Shown piece by piece: positions 57,787 through 64,000 of a DNA stretch of 64,000 nt. Where the stretch lies: the NCBI RefSeq assembly GCF_900753045.1, contig NZ_CAADXO010000073.1, positions 1 through 64,000 on the forward strand. Direction: 5' to 3'. Below the pieces are notes generated by a model. The model made no database searches. It was not told where the DNA came from and saw only the letters and a program-made list of their open reading frames with translations. This stretch comes from an uncultured Phascolarctobacterium sp. (GTDB lineage: Bacteria; Bacillota; Negativicutes; Acidaminococcales; Acidaminococcaceae). How positions within the stretch are numbered: the stretch's first letter is position 1; each line of letters begins with the position of its first letter. A program made the translations under genes and the position numbers.

Positions 57787-60327
57787 ATGAATGAACGCTA
57801 CAGTGAAGAGGTAAAGGCTATATTGGAGGCTGCTCAGCAGCAGGCAGTTATGAACTATCACCAGGAGCTGACAACGGCACATGTTTTGGTAGCATTGTGC
57901 GGCAGCGACGGCTTCTTTAAATATTTGCTGCAGAGCCTGCACATTGATGAAAATGCTTTCAGCAAGGATGCTAAGGCTTTAGTACAAAAAATCCCCGGAG
58001 TCAAAGGTCAGGACCGTCAGCTGATGATGGGTACCGGCTTTGCCAGAGTAATGGCTATTCTGGGACAAGGTAAGGAAGAAATCGGTATCGGCCAGCTGGT
58101 TGCAGCTATGGCCAGTGACGGTGACAGCGATGTTGTATCGCTCTTCCGTAAATATGGTATAGATAAGAAAAAAGTTGAGGCGGCATTTATGCAGTATCAA
58201 AATAGCGAAGCAAATGATGAAACTAAAAAGACACTGGAAAAATACGGCCAGGATCTGACAGCAAAAGCTAAAGAAGGCAAGCTGGACCCGGTAATCGGAC
58301 GTGATGAGGAAATCCGTCGTACGATTGAAATCCTTTCGCGTCGTAAGAAAAATAACCCGGTGCTTATTGGTGAGCCTGGCGTTGGTAAAACTGCCATCGT
58401 TGAAGGTCTGGCAAGACGTATTATTGCCGGCGATGTACCGGAAAGCCTGAAGAATAAAACCCTGTATGCTCTGGACCTGGCGGCTTTGGTTGCCGGTGCC
58501 AAATACCGTGGTGAATTCGAAGAGCGTCTGAAAAAGGTATTGAAGGCTGTCAGCGAAAGTGCCGGTCAGATTATCATGTTTATTGATGAGCTGCATACCG
58601 TTGTCGGTGCCGGTGCTGCCGAAGGCGCTATGGATGCAGGCAATATCCTGAAACCGATGCTGGCACGTGGCGAGCTGCGCTGCATAGGTGCAACTACGCT
58701 GAACGAATACCGTAAGTATATTGAAAAAGACAGTGCGCTGGAGCGTCGTTTCCAGCCGGTAATGGTTAAGGAGCCGAGCGTTGAAGATACAATTTCCATC
58801 CTGCGTGGTCTGCGTGAACGCTATGAGGTACATCATGGCGTGCGCATTAAAGACGCTGCCTTGGTTGCTGCTGCTGTGCTTTCTAACCGTTATATCAATG
58901 ACCGTTTCTTACCTGATAAGGCTATTGACCTGGTAGATGAGGCTGCTGCCCGTCTGCGTACCGAAATTGATTCGCTGCCGACCGAGCTTGATGAAAGCAA
59001 ACGTCGTATTCTGCAGCTGGAAATCGAAGCTCAGGCCTTGGGCAAAGAGGAGGACGCTCAGTCCAAGGATCGTTTGGCTAAGCTGAATGAGGAGCTGGCA
59101 AAGCTGCGTAAGGAAAATGACGAGCTTGTTAAACGCTGGGATGCAGAAAAGGCTTCTATTGCCCGCGTACGTGAGGTAAAGAAGGAAATTGATGCTGTGA
59201 AAAACCAGATGGAGCAGGCTGAGCGCGACTATGACCTGAATAAAATGGCTGAATTGAAATACGGCCGTCTGCCTGAGCTGCAGAAGGAATTGGCTGCTTT
59301 GTCCAAGAAGGATGAAAACGGCAATGACAATGTTATGCTCAAGGAAGAGGTTGACGAAGAGGATATCGCGAAGGTTGTCAGCACCTGGACCGGCATTCCT
59401 GTTGCCCGCTTAGGCACCGGTGAACGTGCTAAACTGGTTCACCTGGAGGAAATCCTGCACGAGCATGTTATCGGTCAGGATGAGGCAGTCAAGGCTGTCA
59501 GCGAGGCCGTTATCCGTGCGCGCGCCGGTATCAAGGATCCTAACCGTCCGATTGGCTCCTTTATCTTCCTTGGTCCTACCGGTGTCGGCAAGACTGAGCT
59601 CGCTAAGACCTTGGCAGAGGTACTCTTTGATGATGAACGCAACATGGTGCGTATCGATATGAGCGAATACATGGAGAAGCACACCGTATCTCGTCTGATC
59701 GGTGCGCCTCCGGGATACGTCGGTTATGATGAAGGCGGTCAGCTGACCGAGGCTGTACGCCGTCATCCGTACAGCGTAATCCTGCTGGACGAAATCGAAA
59801 AGGCACATGCAGATGTCTTTAACGTATTGCTGCAGGTTCTGGACGATGGCCGTCTGACTGATGGTAAAGGCCGTATCGTTGACTTCAAGAATACCCTGAT
59901 TATCATGACCAGTAACCTTGGCAGCAGCGAGATTATGAAGGCGCAGGGCGCTATGGACAGAGAAAAGATTCAGCAGATGCTGATGAACTTCTTCCGTCCG
60001 GAATTCCTGAACCGTGTTGATGACATCGTTGTCTTCAAACCGCTGCAGGCAGAACAGATTAAGGAAATCGTTAAACTGGTACTGCATGAGCTGGGCGACC
60101 GTCTGAACAAGCAGCTTGAGCTGACGCTGACTTATACCGATGAGGCTGTTGCTTTCCTGGCAAAGGCCGGCTTTGATCCTGCCTTCGGTGCCCGTCCGTT
60201 GAAACGTCTGATTGTCCACACTGTTGAAAACATCCTGGGCAAGAAGATTGTTGCAGGCGAAATTAAAAATGGCGACAAGGTTGAGGTTGTATTGGTAAAC
60301 GATGCAATTGACGTTGTAGTAAAATAA
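57787..60327 (+). CDS. clpB: ClpB chaperone (disaggregase)
   Basis: An 846-residue AAA+ disaggregase that works with DnaK to resolubilise aggregated proteins. It has an N-terminal Clp repeat domain (1-145), first AAA+ domain with Gly-Glu-Pro-Gly-Val-Gly-Lys-Thr near 196-203, a coiled-coil middle domain (about 395-510) characteristic of ClpB over ClpC, and second AAA+ with Gly-Pro-Thr-Gly-Val-Gly-Lys-Thr near 596-603, ending with the Gly-Ala-Arg-Pro-Leu-Lys-Arg sensor. I take ATG 57787 behind AAGGAGGTG; the frame extends to 57709 but lacks a ribosome site there. Confidence 0.96.
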   Translation: MNERYSEEVKAILEAAQQQAVMNYHQELTTAHVLVALCGSDGFFKYLLQSLHIDENAFSKDAKALVQKIPGVKGQDRQLMMGTGFARVMAILGQGKEEIGIGQLVAAMASDGDSDVVSLFRKYGIDKKKVEAAFMQYQNSEANDETKKTLEKYGQDLTAKAKEGKLDPVIGRDEEIRRTIEILSRRKKNNPVLIGEPGVGKTAIVEGLARRIIAGDVPESLKNKTLYALDLAALVAGAKYRGEFEERLKKVLKAVSESAGQIIMFIDELHTVVGAGAAEGAMDAGNILKPMLARGELRCIGATTLNEYRKYIEKDSALERRFQPVMVKEPSVEDTISILRGLRERYEVHHGVRIKDAALVAAAVLSNRYINDRFLPDKAIDLVDEAAARLRTEIDSLPTELDESKRRILQLEIEAQALGKEEDAQSKDRLAKLNEELAKLRKENDELVKRWDAEKASIARVREVKKEIDAVKNQMEQAERDYDLNKMAELKYGRLPELQKELAALSKKDENGNDNVMLKEEVDEEDIAKVVSTWTGIPVARLGTGERAKLVHLEEILHEHVIGQDEAVKAVSEAVIRARAGIKDPNRPIGSFIFLGPTGVGKTELAKTLAEVLFDDERNMVRIDMSEYMEKHTVSRLIGAPPGYVGYDEGGQLTEAVRRHPYSVILLDEIEKAHADVFNVLLQVLDDGRLTDGKGRIVDFKNTLIIMTSNLGSSEIMKAQGAMDREKIQQMLMNFFRPEFLNRVDDIVVFKPLQAEQIKEIVKLVLHELGDRLNKQLELTLTYTDEAVAFLAKAGFDPAFGARPLKRLIVHTVENILGKKIVAGEIKNGDKVEVVLVNDAIDVVVK

Positions 60328-60342
60328 AACAGTTTTGGGTTT

Positions 60343-60388
60343 AAGCGCCCTCTGCTGCCGTGAAAGCGGCGGCGGAGGGTGCTTTTTT
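60343..60388 (+). terminator. Terminator after clpB
   Basis: AAGCgCCCTCtGCtGCCG-tgaaag-CGGCgGCgGAGGGtGCTT followed by T4 or more. Confidence 0.88.
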
Positions 60389-60413
60389 CTAAAATATATA
60401 AATAGGACTGTTA

Positions 60414-60442
60414 TTGCGCAGCAGGTGGGGAAATGATACAAT
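60414..60442 (+). promoter_or_regulatory. Promoter of the DUF4160 gene pair
   Basis: -35 TTGCGC (60414-60419), 17-bp spacer and -10 TACAAT (60437-60442). Confidence 0.6.
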
Positions 60443-60504
60443 TAAAAGAGATGTTCAGTTAATGAGTTGCCAATGAATGACGTTTATAAAACGAGGTGAG
60501 CAAA

Positions 60505-60783
60505 ATGAAATATACGTATGTAGAATTCGCTGATGGAACACTTGTTACTTTTAATGATATACGCAAGGATAAGAACGGTGAGCATATTGATGTTTATTTT
60601 GAACGTCCTGTAGATACCGGTTTTGACTATTTGCAGATTTCCTTGCCTGACTTAGATACAGCTTCTTTTGAGGGATACAGCGAGGCTGAAATAGAAGATT
60701 TAAAAGATTTCGCTGCTGATAATGCAGCCTTGATTTGGGAGATGGCACGCGAAGGAGGAGATCATCTTGCCAATGCTGTATAA
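60505..60783 (+). CDS. Small acidic protein paired with DUF4160
   Basis: A 92-residue acidic protein (rich in Asp/Glu, for example Glu-Ala-Glu-Ile-Glu-Asp-Leu-Lys-Asp). I chose ATG 60505, eight bases after GAGGTG; GTG 60496 overlaps that site. I recognise no family; DUF4160 genes usually sit beside DUF2442-type genes, and this may be a distant functional replacement. Its 3' end overlaps the DUF4160 gene by 17 nt, so the two are coupled. A toxin-antitoxin-like module is possible but unproven. Confidence 0.65.
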   Translation: MKYTYVEFADGTLVTFNDIRKDKNGEHIDVYFERPVDTGFDYLQISLPDLDTASFEGYSEAEIEDLKDFAADNAALIWEMAREGGDHLANAV

Positions 60784-61018
60784 GCTTTTAGGTTATACAA
60801 TATATTTTTGGTCAGGTGATGCCGGTGAGCCGGTTCACGTACACGTTTGTAAAGGCAGGCCTACTGAAAATGCAACTAAAATGTGGGTTGGAGAACGTGT
60901 TATTTTAGAGCATAATAAAAGCAAAATTCCTGATGCCGATTTGCTGAAAATACTTCGCTTCGTATCTCAGAACAAAAAGAGAATCATTGAACAGTGGAAT
61001 AAGCATTTTGGTGTATGA
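60767..61018 (+). CDS. DUF4160 family protein
   Basis: An 83-residue DUF4160 protein. The family hallmark is plain: Gly-Tyr-Thr-Ile-Tyr-Phe-Trp-Ser near 9-16, then Glu-Pro-Val-His-Val-His-Val near 21-27, and a C-terminal Ile-Glu-Gln-Trp-Asn-Lys-His-Phe. The start is probably TTG 60767 (Met-Pro-Met, as in family members), eight bases after AGGAGG; ATG 60773 is an alternative. Family members are small, widespread and often in two-gene, mobile-looking cassettes. The biochemical role is unknown. Confidence 0.82.
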   Translation: MPMLYKLLGYTIYFWSGDAGEPVHVHVCKGRPTENATKMWVGERVILEHNKSKIPDADLLKILRFVSQNKKRIIEQWNKHFGV

Positions 61019-61024
61019 GTTTTT

Positions 61025-61057
61025 AGCATCTGTCTGGTGTCTGACAGGTGCTTTTTT
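61025..61057 (+). terminator. Terminator after DUF4160 gene
   Basis: AGCATCTGTC / GACAGGTGCT (one G-U pair) followed by T6. Confidence 0.85.
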
Positions 61058-61074
61058 CTTTACTCCGAAGTTTT

Positions 61075-61080
61075 CCGAAC
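61075..61080 (+). promoter_or_regulatory. Possible PurR box (CCGAAC) upstream of purE
   Basis: TTTTCCGAACGATTTT resembles the PurBox core (AT-rich, CCGAAC, AT-rich) known from Bacillus and sits about 75 bp before the inferred purE transcription start, a typical place. A second, inverted box is not clear, so this is tentative. Confidence 0.3.
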
Positions 61081-61117
61081 GATTTTCTAAAAAACTGTTA
61101 AAAAGTTCACAGTTTAT

Positions 61118-61146
61118 TTGACGTTTACGCGTTGGATTGGTATAAT
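61118..61146 (+). promoter_or_regulatory. Promoter of the pur operon
   Basis: -35 TTGACG (61118-61123), 17-bp spacer and -10 TATAAT (61141-61146). The leader to purE is about 115 nt and contains AACCC / GGGTT pairing (61173-61177, 61224-61228) followed by TT. It does not match the purine or ZTP riboswitch patterns I know. Confidence 0.8.
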
Positions 61147-61267
61147 TAAAGTGAATTATTTAAGTGATTGAGAACCCGGGTTAGATTTTGCACAGAATTT
61201 CGAAACTGAACAGCTTTCTGCTTGGGTTTTATTGTTTCTACAAGTAATTTTTGGGAGGTAGATTTCA

Positions 61268-61789
61268 ATGAAAGTTGCAATTATCATGGGTAGTAATTCT
61301 GACTGGCCTGTACTTGAGGCTGCAGAAAAAACTCTGAAGGAGTTTGGCGTTGAAACTGAAGTAGTAGTTGCTTCCGCTCACCGTACTCCGGACGTAGTAC
61401 AAAACTTTGCTAAGGGTGCCCGTGACCGTGGCGTAGAGGTAATTATTGCCGCAGCCGGCGCAGCTGCTCATCTGGGTGGTTTCATCGCTGCCTTTACTAC
61501 CGTTCCTGTTATCGGTATTCCTATTAACGCAACACCGTTGGCCGGTATGGATGCACTGCTGAGCTTTGTACAGATGCCTTCCGGTGTACCTGTTGCAACG
61601 ATGGCTATCAATGGTGCCAAGAATGCTGCATTGTTCGCAATTCAGATTCTTTCCGTAAAATATCCGGAGCTGGTAGAAAAGCTGGCAGAGCATCGTGCAA
61701 CAATGCGTGAAGAAGTAAGAGCTAAGGGTGAAAAGCTGGCTTCCATGCGTGGCGTTCCTGCGCAGGAGTTTAAAGATTTACACCTGTAA
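61268..61789 (+). CDS. purE: N5-carboxyaminoimidazole ribonucleotide mutase
   Basis: A 173-residue class I PurE that converts N5-CAIR to CAIR in purine synthesis. Motifs: Met-Gly-Ser-Asn-Ser-Asp-Trp-Pro near 8-15, Ala-Ser-Ala-His-Arg-Thr-Pro near 37-43, and Ala-Gly-Ala-Ala-Ala-His-Leu-Gly-Gly near 67-75. First gene of purE-purF-purM. purK is not in the visible part. GGGAGGT precedes the start. Confidence 0.96.
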   Translation: MKVAIIMGSNSDWPVLEAAEKTLKEFGVETEVVVASAHRTPDVVQNFAKGARDRGVEVIIAAAGAAAHLGGFIAAFTTVPVIGIPINATPLAGMDALLSFVQMPSGVPVATMAINGAKNAALFAIQILSVKYPELVEKLAEHRATMREEVRAKGEKLASMRGVPAQEFKDLHL

Positions 61790-61862
61790 TAGTGAATAGT
61801 GGATAGTGAATAGATACTGACCACTAGTCACTAATCACTGATAACTAATAACTGATAACAAA
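61790..61862. repeat. Repetitive AT-rich element between purE and purF
   Basis: Tandem near-copies of AGTGAATAG/AGTGGATAG are followed by inverted near-copies (TAGTCACTAATCACT) and then GATAACTAATAACTGATAAC-like units. It can form a long imperfect stem. It lies in an intercistronic gap inside the pur operon. Confidence 0.6.
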
Positions 61863-61886
61863 AAACTAAAATTAAGGAGAAAAATT

Positions 61887-63332
61887 GTGGAGCAGATTTT
61901 CGAGGAGCAAAATTTTAGCGAGGACAAGCTGCATGAGGAGTGCGGCGTCTTTGGTATCTTCAGCCATAATGAGGATGTAGCACTCAACACCTATTGGGGA
62001 CTGTATGCGCTGCAGCATCGTGGCCAGGAAAGTACCGGTATTGTTGTTACTGACGGCGAGCGTATGAAAATTAAAAAGGGCATGGGCCTGGTTGCCGATG
62101 TTTTCAAGGACGGCGTTGCTGATTTGCAGGGCTATGCCGCTATCGGCCACGTACGTTATTCCACCACCGGTGCCAGCATGCCGTATAACATTCAGCCGCT
62201 GAAGGTTTATTTTGACGGCGGTAACCTGGCGCTGAGCCATAACGGTAACCTGACTAATGCCGGTCAGCTGCGTGCTAACCTGGCTAAGGAAGGCGCAGTA
62301 TTTAATACTACTGTTGACAGTGAGGTTGTATTGACCTTGATTGCCTACAGTGCACGTCCGACTATTGAAGAGCGTGTAGCAGAGGCTGTTAACCAGATTA
62401 AGGGCGCTTTTGCTATTCTGCTGTTGACTGATAATAAAATCATCGCTGTACGCGATCCTTACGGCTTCCGTCCGCTGGTACTCGGTAAGATGGAAAACGG
62501 CTGGTGCGTTGCTTCCGAATCCTGTGCTTTTGACTTGGTTGGTGCAGAGCTGGTACGCGATGTTAAGCCCGGCGAAATGATTATTATCGACAGCGATAAC
62601 TCCGAACCGCGCAGCATGATGTGGGCTGAAAACAAACCGGCAAAGCCTGCGCACTGTATTTTTGAATATGTTTACTTTGCACGTAATGACAGTATTATCG
62701 ACAACCAGTCTGTATATGATGCACGTATTCAGATGGGCCGCGAGCTGGCTAAGGAAACCCCTGATATTCATCCGGACATCGTTATTTCCGTTCCTGACAG
62801 TGGCACTCCGGCAGCAATCGGCTATGCTATGGAGGCCGGTGTTCCCTTCCTGGAAGGTCTTACCAAAAACCGTTATGTAGGCCGTACCTTTATCCAGCCT
62901 ACACAAAAGCAACGTGCTAATGCAGTACGTCTGAAGCTGAATCCGGTACGCAGCGTTGTAGAAGGCAAATCTGTTGTTATGGTCGATGACTCCATTGTTC
63001 GCGGTACTACCAGCGGCAAAATCGTTAAGCTGCTGAAGGAAGCAGGCGCACGAGAGGTGCATGTATGCATTTCTTCTCCCCCGGTAACCGACAGCTGCTA
63101 CTACGGTATTGATACCTCCGAGCGCAAGGAGCTGATTGCGGCACGCTGCACGGAAAATGAAATCTGCCGTTATATTGGGGCAGACAGCCTGCATTATATT
63201 TCTCTGGATGGCATGAAACGTGCTATTGATAAAATTGACCCCGAAGGTTTGTGCTGTGCTTGCTTCAGCGCTAAATACCCCGATAACGCAGATAGCGTAA
63301 TCAAAGCAGAACCTGAAAGCATTATTGAATAA
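61887..63332 (+). CDS. purF: Amidophosphoribosyltransferase
   Basis: A 481-residue enzyme for the first committed step of purine synthesis (PRPP plus glutamine to phosphoribosylamine). The start is GTG 61887 after AAGGAG. An 18-residue propeptide precedes the catalytic Cys19 (Glu-Glu-Cys-Gly-Val-Phe-Gly-Ile), which must be processed to become N-terminal. The PRPP motif Val-Met-Val-Asp-Asp-Ser-Ile-Val-Arg-Gly-Thr is near 363-373. C-terminal cysteines (Gly-Leu-Cys-Cys-Ala-Cys-Phe) indicate the Fe-S-containing, oxygen-sensitive Bacillus-type enzyme, fitting an anaerobe. Confidence 0.96.
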   Translation: MEQIFEEQNFSEDKLHEECGVFGIFSHNEDVALNTYWGLYALQHRGQESTGIVVTDGERMKIKKGMGLVADVFKDGVADLQGYAAIGHVRYSTTGASMPYNIQPLKVYFDGGNLALSHNGNLTNAGQLRANLAKEGAVFNTTVDSEVVLTLIAYSARPTIEERVAEAVNQIKGAFAILLLTDNKIIAVRDPYGFRPLVLGKMENGWCVASESCAFDLVGAELVRDVKPGEMIIIDSDNSEPRSMMWAENKPAKPAHCIFEYVYFARNDSIIDNQSVYDARIQMGRELAKETPDIHPDIVISVPDSGTPAAIGYAMEAGVPFLEGLTKNRYVGRTFIQPTQKQRANAVRLKLNPVRSVVEGKSVVMVDDSIVRGTTSGKIVKLLKEAGAREVHVCISSPPVTDSCYYGIDTSERKELIAARCTENEICRYIGADSLHYISLDGMKRAIDKIDPEGLCCACFSAKYPDNADSVIKAEPESIIE

Positions 63333-63346
63333 CAGGAGGAAGGCTC

Positions 63347-64000
63347 ATGAGCGAGGAAAAGAAACAACTTACTTATGCTGATGCCGGTGTAGATATTGAT
63401 GCTGGTAATAAAGCAGTAGAATTAATGAAGGACAGCGTACGTGCTACCTACAGACCTGAGGTTATCGGTGATCTGGGCGGTTTCGGCGGCCTGTTTGCTT
63501 TAAACAGCGGCAAATACAAGGAGCCTGTGCTCGTCAGCGGTACTGACGGCGTAGGCACTAAGCTGAAGCTGGCTTTCATGGCTGATAAGCATGATACTAT
63601 CGGTCAGGATGCTGTAGCAATGTGCGTTAACGATATTCTGGTACAAGGCGCAGAGCCCTTGTTCTTCCTGGATTACATTGCAGTAGATAAGGTTGATTCC
63701 CAAAAGGTTGCCAACATCGTTAAGGGTGTTGCCAATGCCTGCAAGGAAAGCGGCTGTGCTCTTATCGGCGGCGAAACTGCCGAAATGGCCGGCTTCTACT
63801 CCAAAGGCGAATACGATATCGCAGGCTTCTGCGTTGGCGTAGTTGAAAAGAGCAAGATGATTACCGGTGACAAGGTTAAAGCCGGCGACGTACTTTTGGG
63901 CCTGCCCTCCAGCGGTGTACACTCCAACGGCTTCTCCCTCGTGCGCAAAATCTGCTTTGAGGCTATGGGTTACACCATGGACACCGAAGTACCGGAATTT
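63347..64000 (+). CDS. purM: Phosphoribosylformylglycinamidine cyclo-ligase (partial)
   Basis: The first 218 codons of purM (AIR synthetase), running off the right end of the window without a stop. The start ATG follows AGGAGGAAGG, 14 nt after purF. Family motifs: Tyr-Ala-Asp-Ala-Gly-Val-Asp-Ile-Asp-Ala-Gly near 9-19, Gly-Thr-Asp-Gly-Val-Gly-Thr-Lys-Leu near 65-73, Asp-Ile-Leu-Val-Gln-Gly-Ala-Glu-Pro near 97-105, and Gly-Gly-Glu-Thr-Ala-Glu-Met near 142-148. It makes AIR from FGAM and ATP. Confidence 0.96.
   Translation, partial: MSEEKKQLTYADAGVDIDAGNKAVELMKDSVRATYRPEVIGDLGGFGGLFALNSGKYKEPVLVSGTDGVGTKLKLAFMADKHDTIGQDAVAMCVNDILVQGAEPLFFLDYIAVDKVDSQKVANIVKGVANACKESGCALIGGETAEMAGFYSKGEYDIAGFCVGVVEKSKMITGDKVKAGDVLLGLPSSGVHSNGFSLVRKICFEAMGYTMDTEVPEF

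Noticed and set aside
61147..61267. Purine (guanine/adenine) riboswitch upstream of purE
   Set aside because: The conserved three-way-junction sequences and loop pairs of that class are not present.

Overview
The window reads as chromosomal DNA of an anaerobic, non-sporulating Bacillota, most plausibly a Negativicute (for example an Acidaminococcaceae or Phascolarctobacterium-like lineage). This is inferred from the one-piece pyruvate:ferredoxin oxidoreductase, the selenium-supply cluster, the Bacillota gene order from mfd to ftsH, strong AGGAGG ribosome sites and sigma-A type promoters. The genus is not proven by the sequence. Gene density is high and intergenic stretches are mostly hairpin terminators and -35/-10 promoters. 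I saw no insertion sequence, phage, CRISPR array or rRNA gene. There is one tRNA, tRNA-Ser(CGA).

Layout. 0.1-4 kb: a hot-dog thioesterase, a DUF190 protein, an FAD-dependent dehydrogenase, a small membrane protein and two UspA paralogues. 4-8.8 kb: a divergent selenium cluster (LysR regulator and cysteine desulfurase to the left; YedE-type transporter, YedF/TusA-like carrier, DUF3343 and SelD to the right). 9-12.5 kb: pyruvate:ferredoxin oxidoreductase. 12.7-18.2 kb: thioredoxin and an atypical thioredoxin reductase, an MscS channel, DUF456, a VOC protein, a CHAD protein and a small exported protein. 18.4-26.6 kb: DUF1934, DUF1846, argS, pyrG, sppA, a Yip1-like membrane protein and glpX. 26.6-38.3 kb: the conserved cluster mfd, spoVB-like, mazG, hup, divIC, S1-domain protein, tilS, hpt and ftsH, without the sporulation genes found there in spore-formers. 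38.4-45.1 kb: a LysR/anion-transporter divergent pair, an amino acid permease, an ABC-F ATPase and tadA. 45.2-49.4 kb: tRNA-Ser, then metF, a stand-alone methionine synthase activation domain and metH. 49.5-56.3 kb: a magnesium-type P-ATPase locus. 56.4-57.4 kb: lrgAB. 57.8-61.0 kb: clpB and a DUF4160 gene pair. 61.3-64 kb: purE, purF and the start of purM.

The most interesting region is 49.48-56.3 kb. Two MgtA-type P-ATPases flank a winged-helix regulator that lacks a receiver domain. Each ATPase gene is preceded by tandem GCAAG half-sites spaced 11 bp apart, the geometry used by PhoB/OmpR-type winged helices. The second ATPase gene also has a palindrome inside its promoter spacer, a 21-codon leader ORF beginning Met-Asp-Ala-Asp-Gly-Gly-Pro (acidic and proline-containing, like the magnesium-sensing MgtL leader of enterobacteria), and a 48-residue single-span membrane protein immediately downstream. 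Together these suggest a self-contained magnesium-homeostasis module with an orphan regulator, a possible translational sensor and a small accessory subunit. The function is inferred, not shown.
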